Part shown: positions 15,516 to 24,411 of the stretch, piece after piece | Layout: every line of letters begins with the position of its first letter | Numbering within the stretch: position 1 is the stretch's first letter | Assembly (NCBI RefSeq): GCF_000423525.1 | Contig: NZ_AUID01000015.1 | Coordinates: 1-64,000 of the forward strand | Direction of reading: 5' to 3' | DNA: 64,000 bases | From: Proteocatella sphenisci DSM 23131 | Lineage (GTDB): Bacteria > Bacillota > Clostridia > Peptostreptococcales > Filifactoraceae | Notes under the pieces: model-generated | The model's input: the letters and a program-made list of their open reading frames with translations, nothing else | Told to the model about the DNA's origin: nothing | Databases searched by the model: none | Made by a program: the position numbers and the translations under genes

Positions 15516-17033
15516 CTAACTGAGAGAATTCAAAAAGTCATCAAAGGCTTTTGAACCCGCTGGATTTCTCTTAAAAACGCCTGCATGAGACAGGATTGTT
15601 GCGAAGGTTTTACCTATTTCTTCTCTGAGTATCTGGTCTACATTATCGAGGTTGATATTTGAGTGTCTTTGGACTATATCACTGGCCCACTGACTGTGAT
15701 GGGAGATTTTTTCATTTTTTGAAATATCTTCATTTTTTACCAAAGCCTCTGCTAAAAGAGCTATTTCTTCTTTCAGTCTTGAAGGGAGAACTGCAAGTCC
15801 CATAACCTCAATGAGGCCGATATTTTCTTTTTTTATGTTATGAAATTCTTCGTGAGGATGGTATACTCCCATGGGATGTTCTTTGGTGGTTATATTGTTT
15901 CGAAGCACCAGATCCATTTCAAAGAACTGTCCTTTTTTACGTGCTATTGGTGTTATTGCATTGTGGAGTGTATCATCTGTAAAGGCAAAAACAAATGCTT
16001 TTGGGTCACTGTAATTTCTCCAGCGCTCCAGTATATGTCTTGCAAGATCTATAAGTGGCTGGGTATCTTTGTGCCTTAATCTTATTACAGACATAGGCCA
16101 CTTCACAATACCGCATTCCACGTCTTCAAAGCCCTTAACTTTAAACTGCTTTTCGATTCCGGCTTTTGCCATGGCAAATTCATAGTTTCCACCTTGAAAA
16201 TGATCATGAGAAAGAATTGAGCCACCTACAATTGGCAGGTCTGCATTGGAGCCTACAAAATAGTGGGGGAAGAGCTTTACAAAATCAAAAAGTTTCACAA
16301 AGGTATCATCATCTATTTTCATGGGGCTGTGCTTACTGCTAAGTACTATGCAGTGCTCGTTGTAATAAACGTAGGGTGAGTACTGAAATCCCCAGTTATG
16401 GCTATTTATTGTCACAGGTATGATTCTGTGGTTTTGTCTTGCAGGGTGATTAATTCTTCCTCTGTAACCTTCATTTTCCATGCAGAGCAGGCATTTTGGA
16501 TATCCGGACTGCTTTGCATTTTTTTCTGCGGCTATGTCTCTAGGATCTTTTTCTGGTTTTGAGAGGTTTATTGTAATGTCCATCTCTCCATACTCAGTTT
16601 GCGTCTTCCACTGTATGTCTTTTTCTATTCGGTCTCTGCGTATATAGTTGTTGTCCTGGCTGAATTTGTAAAAGAAGTCTGTAGCAGACTTGGGAGAGAC
16701 TTTGTATAGTTTATCAAATCTTGAAATGACATTGCTTGGGTTTGGGGTAACTAAACCCATTATTCTGGTATCGAACAAATCACGGTTTACCGAGGTATCT
16801 TTTTTAAGAAGATCTTTTTTTATAGCATAATCAAGCATGGAATCGAGAATGTTTGAAAGAGGTGGAGGGCTTATGGCGTCTTCCTGGCCAGGTTCAAATT
16901 CATCGTAATAATCTGGTTCATCTATTTCAAACAGGTCCATGAGGGAGTTTGTGGCAAATGTTTTATCAGCCGGGTCTAAGAGCTCTGATTGCAGAGCATA
17001 GCAAATGAGCTGATTGATATATTTTGAAATCAT
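15516..17033 (-). CDS. galT: UDP-glucose-hexose-1-phosphate uridylyltransferase, type 2
   Basis: A 505-residue GalT of the Firmicute type 2 family, longer than the roughly 350-residue enterobacterial enzyme. It exchanges UMP between UDP-glucose and galactose-1-phosphate. Visible motifs are SGYPKCLLCMENEGYRGR near residue 175, INHPARQNHR, and SILSHDHFQGGNYEFAM, the histidine-rich active-site region of this family. HPHEEFHNIKKENIGLIEVMG follows near residue 390. It starts 9 bases downstream of galE with AGGAG before the ATG. It belongs to the Leloir part of the operon together with galK, galE and galM. Confidence 0.94.
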   Translation of the reverse strand: MISKYINQLICYALQSELLDPADKTFATNSLMDLFEIDEPDYYDEFEPGQEDAISPPPLSNILDSMLDYAIKKDLLKKDTSVNRDLFDTRIMGLVTPNPSNVISRFDKLYKVSPKSATDFFYKFSQDNNYIRRDRIEKDIQWKTQTEYGEMDITINLSKPEKDPRDIAAEKNAKQSGYPKCLLCMENEGYRGRINHPARQNHRIIPVTINSHNWGFQYSPYVYYNEHCIVLSSKHSPMKIDDDTFVKLFDFVKLFPHYFVGSNADLPIVGGSILSHDHFQGGNYEFAMAKAGIEKQFKVKGFEDVECGIVKWPMSVIRLRHKDTQPLIDLARHILERWRNYSDPKAFVFAFTDDTLHNAITPIARKKGQFFEMDLVLRNNITTKEHPMGVYHPHEEFHNIKKENIGLIEVMGLAVLPSRLKEEIALLAEALVKNEDISKNEKISHHSQWASDIVQRHSNINLDNVDQILREEIGKTFATILSHAGVFKRNPAGSKAFDDFLNSLS

Positions 17034-17042
17034 GGCTTCTCC

Positions 17043-18023
17043 TTATATTAAATCAGTATTTTTGTGCCAGTTCCAGGCACTTGATATCATTTCAGCTATA
17101 TCTGTATGTTTAGCTTCCCATCCAAGTATTTCGTTTGATTTTTTGCATGATGCGACTAGTCTTGCGGGATCGCCGCTTCTTCTTGGTGTGATTTGTTGTG
17201 CTATAGGAAGGCCCGTAACGCTTCTTGCACAATCTATCACTTGTTTTACGCTAAATCCAAGTCCTATACCCAGGTTAAATATATTGCTTTCTCCTCCGTC
17301 TTTAAGATATCTGGTAGCCAGAATATGTGCCTGGGCGAGGTCGGTAACGTGGATATAGTCTCTTATGCAGGTGCCGTCTGGGGTATGGTAATCATCTCCA
17401 TATACACTTATGAATTCTCTTTTACCAAGGGGAACCTCAAGTATAAGGGGGATGAGATGAGTTTCAGGGTTGTGTGCTTCTCCTATTTTTCCGCTCTTGT
17501 GAGCACCGCAGGCATTGAAATAGCGAAGGGAGATGTATCTTAGACCATGAGCCTTCTGTGTCCATGACATCATCTTTTCCATGGCAAGTTTGGTTTCACC
17601 ATAAGCGTTTGTAGGGCAGGCAGGGTCGCTCTCTTCGATAGGTACTTTTGCGGGTTCGCCATAAACGGCAGCGGTAGATGAAAAAACTATTTTTTTCACG
17701 TCGTGTGCTATCATTGATTCAAGCAGGACTTGTGTACCGTATACATTGTTATTATAGTATTTGAGTGGATTAGTCATACTTTCTCCGACAAGCGAATTTG
17801 CTGCAAAATGAATCACGCAGTCAATGTTTTCTTTTTCAAATACACTGTAAAGGAAGGATTTGTCACGGATATCACCTTTGTAAAATCTAGCTTTTGGATG
17901 AATTGCCCATTCGTGTCCGGTTTCTAGATTGTCTATTACTACTACTTCTTCTCCGATTTCAATTAGCTCGTATACTGTATGCGAGCCTATATAACCAGCT
18001 CCTCCAGGTACTAAAATTGCCAT
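17043..18023 (-). CDS. galE: UDP-glucose 4-epimerase
   Basis: A 326-residue extended short-chain dehydrogenase. The N-terminal NAD-binding loop is GGAGYIGSH, preceded by Pro (LVPGGAG) where Thr is usual. The catalytic Ser of SSTAAVYGE and the YxxxK of YGETKLAMEK are present. ACGAHKSGKIGE and TPDGTCIRDYIHV are standard GalE blocks. It interconverts UDP-galactose and UDP-glucose, closing the Leloir pathway and supplying UDP-galactose for surface polymers. GGAGG lies before the ATG. Gene order galK-galE-galT-galM is tight, with gaps of 9-30 bases. Confidence 0.95.
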   Translation of the reverse strand: MAILVPGGAGYIGSHTVYELIEIGEEVVVIDNLETGHEWAIHPKARFYKGDIRDKSFLYSVFEKENIDCVIHFAANSLVGESMTNPLKYYNNNVYGTQVLLESMIAHDVKKIVFSSTAAVYGEPAKVPIEESDPACPTNAYGETKLAMEKMMSWTQKAHGLRYISLRYFNACGAHKSGKIGEAHNPETHLIPLILEVPLGKREFISVYGDDYHTPDGTCIRDYIHVTDLAQAHILATRYLKDGGESNIFNLGIGLGFSVKQVIDCARSVTGLPIAQQITPRRSGDPARLVASCKKSNEILGWEAKHTDIAEMISSAWNWHKNTDLI

Positions 18024-18053
18024 AATTTCCTCCTTCTATAGCTGATGAAAAGT

Positions 18054-19349
18054 TTATACAAAAAGTTTAAGGACATTTACTCCCCCATAAGGTCTTATGG
18101 AAAGCACGTGGCAGCAGCCTTGACCGATCGAAGCTTCAATATTATATTTAAAGTTCTCAAGCATATCTGCAGGGACAAAGGCCTGGATGGTTCCTGCGAA
18201 TCCTCCTCCATGTACGCGAAAGCTGCCTCTTTCTTTGAGCAGATACTGGCATAGGGCTAGAGCTACCGAAACATCTTGTGTATCAGGAGAAGTGCTTACA
18301 TATACATTTTGAAGATATTCAAACGATGAATGTCCGGATTCTTTTGAAATCCTGAGAAATTCATTCCAATTGTCATTTTTAAGGGCAAGGCTCAAGGCTA
18401 AGGCTCTTTTGGTATCCGCAAAAAAATGCGATGATCGAAGTACAGCTCTGTCTCCTGTGATTTTTCTTATTTGCATTATATTTTTATAAAAATCATCTTC
18501 TGCTACTTCTTGCAGAAATTCTTTACCAAAAAATGATGCTACTTTTTTCATATCTGAAGGGATTAAAGAATACTCACCTGTCAGATCCGCATGGTCTGCT
18601 CCAGTATCTATGATACAAAGCAAGTGACCAGTAGAGCTAAAGTCAAAATCGATTTTTTCTATTTGAGGATTATGAATATCTTTAAAATCTATCTCTACTG
18701 CACTTCCTACAGAAGATGCCATCTGATCCATAAGGCCACTGGGTTTTCCAAAGTATATGTTTTCAGCATATTGTCCTATTTTTGCAATTTCGACTGGTGA
18801 AATTTCGCCACTACAAAACAGATGATTGAGTATTACTCCGATTAAAACTTCAAATGCTGCAGAAGAAGATAGCCCTGATCCTGTCAGCACATCTGATGTT
18901 ATGCACGCATCAAAACCGCCAAGGGGGTATCCTTTTGATTTTATCTTTGCTGATATACCTCTTACAAGAGCTGCAGATGTGTTGATTTCTTCTATTTTGG
19001 GATATTCTTCATCTATGTTTATCTCAAAAGTGTCAAAGCCTTCTGATTTTATTCTTATGATATTACTTTCATTTGTACAGCAGCAGGCAACCATATCCAG
19101 ATTTACAGCGGCCGCTATAACCTGACCGTGCTGGTGGTCTGTGTGGTTACCACCAAGCTCAGTTCGACCGGGTGCACTAAAAAAACTGGCATTTTGGTTA
19201 CTTGAAAATGTGGATTCAAAAAAATCTGCCAGTTTTATATATCGGTTTCTCTGGTAGTTTAAAATGTCAGGTTTTGAAGAATACAAAAGGGAAAGCTGTC
19301 TGTCTATATCTCTAGCTTTAAGCATGGTTTTTAGTTCTTTAATATTCAC
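18054..19349 (-). CDS. galK: Galactokinase
   Basis: A 431-residue GHMP kinase, longer at the N-terminus than the roughly 390-residue E. coli enzyme, as common in Clostridia. The galactokinase signature GRTELGGNHTDHQHG lies near residue 62. The ATP loop TGSGLSSSAAFEV lies near 155, and VHGGGFAGTIQAFVP near the C-terminus. It phosphorylates alpha-D-galactose at C1. The start is GTG at 19349, seven bases after AGGAGG. It follows the small membrane-protein gene at 19365 by 15 bases. Confidence 0.95.
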   Translation of the reverse strand: MNIKELKTMLKARDIDRQLSLLYSSKPDILNYQRNRYIKLADFFESTFSSNQNASFFSAPGRTELGGNHTDHQHGQVIAAAVNLDMVACCCTNESNIIRIKSEGFDTFEINIDEEYPKIEEINTSAALVRGISAKIKSKGYPLGGFDACITSDVLTGSGLSSSAAFEVLIGVILNHLFCSGEISPVEIAKIGQYAENIYFGKPSGLMDQMASSVGSAVEIDFKDIHNPQIEKIDFDFSSTGHLLCIIDTGADHADLTGEYSLIPSDMKKVASFFGKEFLQEVAEDDFYKNIMQIRKITGDRAVLRSSHFFADTKRALALSLALKNDNWNEFLRISKESGHSSFEYLQNVYVSTSPDTQDVSVALALCQYLLKERGSFRVHGGGFAGTIQAFVPADMLENFKYNIEASIGQGCCHVLSIRPYGGVNVLKLFV

Positions 19350-19364
19350 GAAAATGCCTCCTGT

Positions 19365-19625
19365 TTAAACTTGGGCTTTAAATATTCCAAATAGTATAAC
19401 TGCCGTGATTAGGGCAAATAAAACTATTATTATTTTGTCCAGAGTTTTGATGTCAATATTTATTTTATCATAGATATGTTCTTTGTGGTTAGTATGGGTA
19501 ATTTCTCTTTCTTTAAGTTCTGTTTCTTTTTTTGATAATTCTTCTTCTTTTTCTAATAGAGCGCTGGAGAGCTGCTCCAGCTCTTCAGCGCTCATTGATT
19601 TTATATCAAGATCGTTTTTTTTCAT
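19365..19625 (-). CDS. Small coiled-coil, single-membrane-segment protein in gal operon
   Basis: An 86-residue protein, not recognised. Residues about 10-45 are a charged heptad-like helix (SAEELEQLSSALLEKEEELS, then KKETELKERE). Residues about 62-80 are one membrane segment (IIIVLFALITAVILFGIF), giving a tail-anchored-like layout with the coiled coil probably in the cytoplasm. It starts 6 bases after the mglC stop and ends 15 before galK, so it is translated as part of the operon. No strong ribosome site is visible, suggesting coupling to mglC. A role in transporter assembly or regulation is possible but unsupported. Confidence 0.65.
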   Translation of the reverse strand: MKKNDLDIKSMSAEELEQLSSALLEKEEELSKKETELKEREITHTNHKEHIYDKINIDIKTLDKIIIVLFALITAVILFGIFKAQV

Positions 19626-19631
19626 ATGCGG

Positions 19632-20642
19632 TTATTTCTTTGCAAGATACTTACGAAGGTCAAGAGCTACCGCAATTATTATTACGAGACCCTGAACGAT
19701 GTATGTATAGCTTGTTTCAACACCCATAAATTGAAGACTTACCTTTAAAAGCTCAAATACAAGCACACCTATAAGTATTCCGCTTATTCTACCAACTCCA
19801 CCATTTGTGGATACTCCACCTATTGTACAGGCTGCAATTGCTTCGAGTTCATAACCCATGCCTGTGTTTACAGAGGCTCCTCCTGATTTTGAGGCAAGTA
19901 TAAAGCCGGCAAGTCCATAAAGACCAGCAGCCAGAGTATATATAAGTATTTTTGTCTTGTTACAGTTTACTCCGGCAACTTCAGCGGCTGTTTCATTACC
20001 ACCTATGGCATACATATATTTTCCGTGGCGGGTTTTATTATAGAGAAACCACATATATATTCCTACTGCCAGAGCGATAAGTATTATATAGGGTAATTTA
20101 TTTGCAAAAAGCCCCGAAGTTGAAAGTAATGTGTAGTTCTTTTTAAGACCACCTATAGGTTTTGCTCCAGTATAAACCAGGCACAGGCCATAGACAAGTG
20201 TCTGCATACCAAGTGTTGCAATAAATGGAGGTACTTTGAAAAATGATATTATAGCGCCGTTTGCTCCACCTATAACGGCACATACTGCTATTACAATAAG
20301 AAGGACTACAAACATATTCATCTCACCAAGGGCAGGATAAAATTTGTCGGAATAGTCGGCTTTTTGAAGAAGGATTGCTGCTATACATGCTCCCAGACCG
20401 ACCACGCGACCAGCACTAAGGTCAGTACCCTTGGTGATAAGGCATCCTGAAACACCGGCAGCTATTATGAATCTTACAGCAGTATTTAATGCAAGGTTTT
20501 TAAAACTTGGGATAGATACAAAGCTGGGCTTGTATATGCCTACGCCCACGGCAACTAAAAGCATAAGTATTATTATAGCGTTATTTTCTAAAAAACGTGC
20601 CAGGGATTTTTTATCTATTTTTTTCTTTATGATATTGTCCAT
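19632..20642 (-). CDS. mglC: Galactose ABC transporter permease
   Basis: A 336-residue permease of the ribose/galactose (BPD_transp_2) family. About 8-10 membrane segments are visible. Typical blocks are GTDLSAGRVVGLGACIAA near residue 70, PPFIATLGMQTLVYGL, and IGGNETAAEVAGVNCNKTKI. EAIAACTIGGVSTNGGVGRI near residue 260 is the cytoplasmic EAA-like coupling region. It pairs with the two-domain ATPase MglA and binding protein MglB encoded just upstream. AAGGAA precedes the ATG at 20642. Confidence 0.93.
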   Translation of the reverse strand: MDNIIKKKIDKKSLARFLENNAIIILMLLVAVGVGIYKPSFVSIPSFKNLALNTAVRFIIAAGVSGCLITKGTDLSAGRVVGLGACIAAILLQKADYSDKFYPALGEMNMFVVLLIVIAVCAVIGGANGAIISFFKVPPFIATLGMQTLVYGLCLVYTGAKPIGGLKKNYTLLSTSGLFANKLPYIILIALAVGIYMWFLYNKTRHGKYMYAIGGNETAAEVAGVNCNKTKILIYTLAAGLYGLAGFILASKSGGASVNTGMGYELEAIAACTIGGVSTNGGVGRISGILIGVLVFELLKVSLQFMGVETSYTYIVQGLVIIIAVALDLRKYLAKK

Positions 20643-20664
20643 TTCAATATTTCCTTTCTAAGCA

Positions 20665-22176
20665 CTATTCGAATTTTGTAGCAAGAGATATGACGTTTTC
20701 TTGAGTTGCACTCTCGCCTTCCAAAAATCCGGTTACTTTACCATCACACATAACCATGATTCTATCAGACATACCGAGCAATTCGCTCATTTCGGATGTA
20801 ATCATTATTATGCTCTTTCCTGCTTTTGCAAGATCGGCTATAATACAGTAGATTTCATATTTTGCACCTACGTCAATTCCACGGGTAGGTTCGTCAAGTA
20901 TGAATATGTCAGGGTCATTGGCAAGCCATCTGCTTATAAGCACCTTCTGCTGATTTCCTCCAGATAGGGACTGAATAAGCGTTTTGCTGCTCGGAGCTTT
21001 TATGCTTAGTTTTTTTATGTTTTCAAAAACGAGTTTATCAATTTTCTTTTGATTAAGGATGAATCCAAAATCCAGATATTTGTCGAGCGAAGCTATTGCT
21101 ACGTTTTCTTCTATAGAAAGAACTCCAAGTATACCTGTAGCTCGCCTGTCCTCGGTCAAGAGCGCCATGCCTTTTTTTATTGCATCCTGGGGGCGATTGA
21201 TATTTTGAATTTCATTCTTATAGGTTATAGTTCCTTTGGAGTGACATCTTATACCAAAAAGGCCTTCCATTAGTTCTGTACGCTGGGCACCTACAAGGCC
21301 ACCTACTCCAAGTATTTCTCCTTTTCTGAGTGTGAAATTCACATCTCTGAAAGATTTGGGATTTATTGAAGTGTAATCTTTTACTTCAAATATTACTTCA
21401 CCAGGGATGTTTTGTTTTGTGGGAAAGAGATTGGAGAGTTCACGACCAACCATTTTAGTAATAATAAAATCTATATCTAAACCCTTGGATTCCCAAGTAC
21501 CTATGTACTGACCATCTCGCATTATAGTTACCTCATCACTTATACGAAGGATTTCAGACATCTTGTGAGATATATATACTATGGATACGCCCTTAGCTTT
21601 AAGCTCTTTTATTATAGCAAAGAGAGCATCTACTTCTCTTGAGGTAAGGCTCGAAGTGGGCTCATCAAGTATGAGTACTTTGCAGTCCGCGCTTACTGCT
21701 TTTGCAATTTCGACGCTCTGCATCTGAGAAACACTTAGGGTAGACAACTTGGCTTTAGGGTCAAAGCTCATATGTACCTGTTTAAGAAGAGCTTCTGTAT
21801 CTGTATACATTTTTTCGTGATCTATAACAGATATTGCACCTAAAATCTTTTTCATTGGATATCGTCCAAGGTATATATTTTCTGCTACGCTTCTTTCGGG
21901 TACGGGCTGAAGTTCCTGATGGACCATGGCAATACCTTGTTTTAAAGCCTCGAGAGGATCGTTTATTACAACTTTTTCGCCTTCATAATATATCTCACCG
22001 CTATCCATCTTATAAATACCAAACATACATTTCATAAGCGTGGATTTTCCGGCTCCATTTTCACCCATAAGGGCATGGACGGTTCCGGGCTTTAGATTGA
22101 GGCTTACGTTATCCAGAGCTTTTACACCAGGGAATGTCTTAGTAATGTTTTTCATTTCTAAACGATATTTTGACAT
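20665..22176 (-). CDS. mglA: Galactose/methyl-galactoside ABC transporter ATPase
   Basis: A 503-residue two-domain sugar ABC ATPase. Domain 1 has Walker A GENGAGKST (about 37-45), a signature region LSTLSVSQMQSVEIAKA, and Walker B KVLILDEPTSSLT. Domain 2 has a degenerate Walker A (GVGGLVGAQRTELMEG) as usual in this class, with signature LSGGNQQKV and Walker B DIFILDEPTRGIDVG. The length is normal. It powers MglC and receives galactose or related sugar from MglB. The AAGGAGGG ribosome site precedes ATG at 22176. It lies 92 bases downstream of mglB, across a hairpin. Confidence 0.94.
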   Translation of the reverse strand: MSKYRLEMKNITKTFPGVKALDNVSLNLKPGTVHALMGENGAGKSTLMKCMFGIYKMDSGEIYYEGEKVVINDPLEALKQGIAMVHQELQPVPERSVAENIYLGRYPMKKILGAISVIDHEKMYTDTEALLKQVHMSFDPKAKLSTLSVSQMQSVEIAKAVSADCKVLILDEPTSSLTSREVDALFAIIKELKAKGVSIVYISHKMSEILRISDEVTIMRDGQYIGTWESKGLDIDFIITKMVGRELSNLFPTKQNIPGEVIFEVKDYTSINPKSFRDVNFTLRKGEILGVGGLVGAQRTELMEGLFGIRCHSKGTITYKNEIQNINRPQDAIKKGMALLTEDRRATGILGVLSIEENVAIASLDKYLDFGFILNQKKIDKLVFENIKKLSIKAPSSKTLIQSLSGGNQQKVLISRWLANDPDIFILDEPTRGIDVGAKYEIYCIIADLAKAGKSIIMITSEMSELLGMSDRIMVMCDGKVTGFLEGESATQENVISLATKFE

Positions 22177-22203
22177 TGTGCCCTCCTTAAATTAAGTATA
22201 TTT

Positions 22204-22242
22204 TAAAAATTGCGTGTGCTGTCGTTCATTTGCACACGCAAT
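22204..22242 (-). terminator. Intercistronic hairpin/partial terminator between mglB and mglA
   Basis: A perfect 11-bp stem (22209-22219 with 22232-22242) and 12-base loop are followed, on the minus strand, by a short T-run. Such hairpins after binding-protein genes let mglB be made in excess over the membrane components. Confidence 0.75.
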
Positions 22243-22268
22243 CTTATCTTATTCCATATTAATCTGTA

Positions 22269-23255
22269 TTACTCTGAAATTTTAACATAATCTACAGTAT
22301 AGTTTTTCTCAAGAGTTCCACCTTCAACAACTAATTTAGCTGCGTCCGCTGCCTGATGAGCTTGTCCTATGTGGTCATTAAGAACTGTTCCAGTCATAGT
22401 ACCGTCTTTTACCATCTGTTGACATTCTTCAAGTGCATCAACTCCAAGAAGAGCGATGTCTGTTCCTACTGTACGTCCATTGGCAGCAATAGCTTGAGCT
22501 GCTCCAAGAGCCATACCATCGTTGTTACAGAAGATTACATCGATTTCGTTTCCGAATTGAGTAAGAGCAGTGTTTGCAAGCTCTTGTCCTTTAGACTGAT
22601 CCCAGTCTCCTCTTTGCTCGAACAATTTGTTAACTTCAAGTCCAGCATCAGTAAGTGCTTTGATAGAGAATTCAGTTCTGTACTGAGCATCTACGTTTTC
22701 TGGGTCTCCCATGATCATAACGTAGTCAACTACGCCGTTTCCATTGTAGTCACCCTTGTTTTCAAGATTTGCAACTATTTCACCCTGGAATGTTCCTGAC
22801 TGACGTGCATCAGCACCAACGTAGCAAGCTTTGTCATAAGATTCAAGATCTTCTTTAGTTGGCTCACGGTTTATGAACACTACTGGGATATCAGCAGCTT
22901 TAGCAGCTTCGATTACAGTAGGAGCTGCAGAAGCTTGAACCAGGTTTACTACAAGTACATCAACTCCATCAGCTATAAATGTATTAACTTGATTTGTCTG
23001 CTCTGCCTGGTCATTCTTTCCATCCACAACAGTAACGTCATATTTTGTTCCATCTGCAGAAAGATCCTCTTCAAAGTATCTTTCAAGTTCCTGACGATAA
23101 AGAGTCATAAAGTTGTCATCAAATTTGTAGATACAAACCCCAACTTTTACTGCATCTCCAGTTGCCTCAGTATCTGTAGCTGCTTCATCACTTCCGCAAC
23201 CTGCAAGTGTGAAAATCATCATAGAAGCAAGAAGCATCGATAGTAATTTTTTCAT
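22269..23255 (-). CDS. mglB: Galactose-binding lipoprotein
   Basis: A 328-residue periplasmic-type sugar-binding protein anchored as a lipoprotein. The N-terminus MKKLLSMLLASMMIFTLAGC ends in the lipobox LAGC. The mature part is a type I fold: VGVCIYKFDDNFMTLYRQEL, then NQVNTFIADGVDVLVVNLVQ, then FCNNDGMALGAAQAI and LLGVDALEECQ. These match MglB-type galactose/glucose-binding proteins. It is the first gene of the operon, followed by a hairpin that may favour its expression. Sugar specificity is supported by the downstream Leloir genes. Confidence 0.93.
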   Translation of the reverse strand: MKKLLSMLLASMMIFTLAGCGSDEAATDTEATGDAVKVGVCIYKFDDNFMTLYRQELERYFEEDLSADGTKYDVTVVDGKNDQAEQTNQVNTFIADGVDVLVVNLVQASAAPTVIEAAKAADIPVVFINREPTKEDLESYDKACYVGADARQSGTFQGEIVANLENKGDYNGNGVVDYVMIMGDPENVDAQYRTEFSIKALTDAGLEVNKLFEQRGDWDQSKGQELANTALTQFGNEIDVIFCNNDGMALGAAQAIAANGRTVGTDIALLGVDALEECQQMVKDGTMTGTVLNDHIGQAHQAADAAKLVVEGGTLEKNYTVDYVKISE

Positions 23256-23290
23256 AATTTCTCTCCTTTTTAAGTTTTAATTATGTAAAC

Positions 23291-23332
23291 AGTGTATTAG
23301 GAAACAAGTGTTAGAAAACGTTATTTCCTAAA
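23291..23332. promoter_or_regulatory. Candidate operator upstream of mglB
   Basis: An inverted repeat TTAGGAAA (23298-23305) and TTTCCTAA (23325-23332) overlaps two imperfect direct repeats of AGTG-TTAGRAAAC. It sits 36-77 bases upstream of mglB. A regulator of galactose uptake could bind here; none is encoded nearby. The match to a cre box is poor. Confidence 0.35.
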
Positions 23333-23489
23333 CAAGATAATATCATATTCGTGATTGAAGGTCAATTATTTTTAATTATATAAATATTTGTGAATACTTG
23401 TTTATATATTACAATACAATTGAAAAAATGATATAATAAAAAATAGAGCAAATTGGAAACTGACATAAATAAAACAGGAGAAAAATTAT

Positions 23490-24410
23490 ATGAGAAAAAA
23501 GATTAGTATTTTAATGGCAGCCGTAATTTTAATGGTGGGCTTAACGGCGTGTTCACAGAAACCATCTGAGCAAGAGGCCCAGACTGGGCAAACTGCTATT
23601 GAGTTTACAGACTTTAGAGGTAATGAGATAAAGCTTGACCAACATCCACAAAGGATAGTATCACTTTCGCCTACAAGCACAGAGGTAATGTTTGCAATAG
23701 GGGCACAAGACAAACTGGTAGGGGTTACTAACAGCTGCGATTATCCTCAAGGAGCGCTGGAGATTGAAAAAGTTGGAGATTTCTCAGGACCAAATCTGGA
23801 AATGATAATAAATTTGAAACCAGATGTGGTAATTGGGGGCACTTATATACAAGAAGATGTAATTAAGGCTCTTTTTGAACTTGGAATACCGGTTATATCT
23901 ACAGAAGCTGAAAACGTTGCTGATATATTTACTTCAATTGAAATTCTTGGAATGCTTTCTCAAAATGAAGACAATGCCAAAAAAGTTATTGATGACATGA
24001 AAGTAAGGCTCGAAGAAATAGCGAAAAAAGTTAAAAATTCAGAGCCAGTACCGGTATTTTACGTAGTTTGGAAGGATCCTTTCAAGACTGCAGGCAATAA
24101 TACCTTTATAAATGAAGTTTTAACTCTGGCGGGTGGAGAAAATGTTGCGTCTGATGTAGAAGGATGGGCAGATTACAGCAGAGAAGAATTAATAGTAAAA
24201 AATCCTTATGCATTGGTATCTTCATCACACTCATCACCTGTGAAGGAGACGGTAGAGTCATTTGTGAGTGATCCTTTGTTTAGTGAGCTCGAGGCAAGCC
24301 AGGCGAAAAGAGTCCACATAATGTCTGATGACTCAATCATAGCCCGTGGAGGTCCTCGTATAGTAGATGCAATAGAAGAAATAAGGGTTTCACTGGAAAG
24401 CTGGAAATAA
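23490..24410 (+). CDS. BtuF-like ABC transporter substrate-binding lipoprotein
   Basis: A 306-residue type III (helical-backbone) binding protein. The N-terminus MRKKISILMAAVILMVGLTAC is a lipoprotein signal with lipobox LTAC. QRIVSLSPTSTEVMFAIGAQDKLVGVTNSCDYP is the opening of cobalamin/iron-complex binding proteins; VGDFSGPNLEMIINLKPDVVIGG follows. Closest in style to BtuF (cobalamin), but heme or siderophore cannot be excluded. No cobalamin riboswitch was seen in the 234 bases upstream. The gene is one base from the ATPase gene at 24412 and is followed by the permease gene. It is divergent from mglB. Confidence 0.82.
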   Translation: MRKKISILMAAVILMVGLTACSQKPSEQEAQTGQTAIEFTDFRGNEIKLDQHPQRIVSLSPTSTEVMFAIGAQDKLVGVTNSCDYPQGALEIEKVGDFSGPNLEMIINLKPDVVIGGTYIQEDVIKALFELGIPVISTEAENVADIFTSIEILGMLSQNEDNAKKVIDDMKVRLEEIAKKVKNSEPVPVFYVVWKDPFKTAGNNTFINEVLTLAGGENVASDVEGWADYSREELIVKNPYALVSSSHSSPVKETVESFVSDPLFSELEASQAKRVHIMSDDSIIARGGPRIVDAIEEIRVSLESWK

Positions 24411-24411
24411 A

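Noticed and set aside
23313-23328. Possible cre box upstream of mglB (core AAAACGTT)
   Set aside because: Only the central AANCGNW part fits; about four conserved outer positions fail on either strand. Kept only as part of an unspecific inverted-repeat region.
23256-23489. Cobalamin riboswitch expected before a BtuF-like gene
   Set aside because: No B12-box-like conserved segment or large multi-arm leader could be recognised; the region is AT-rich with only small repeats.
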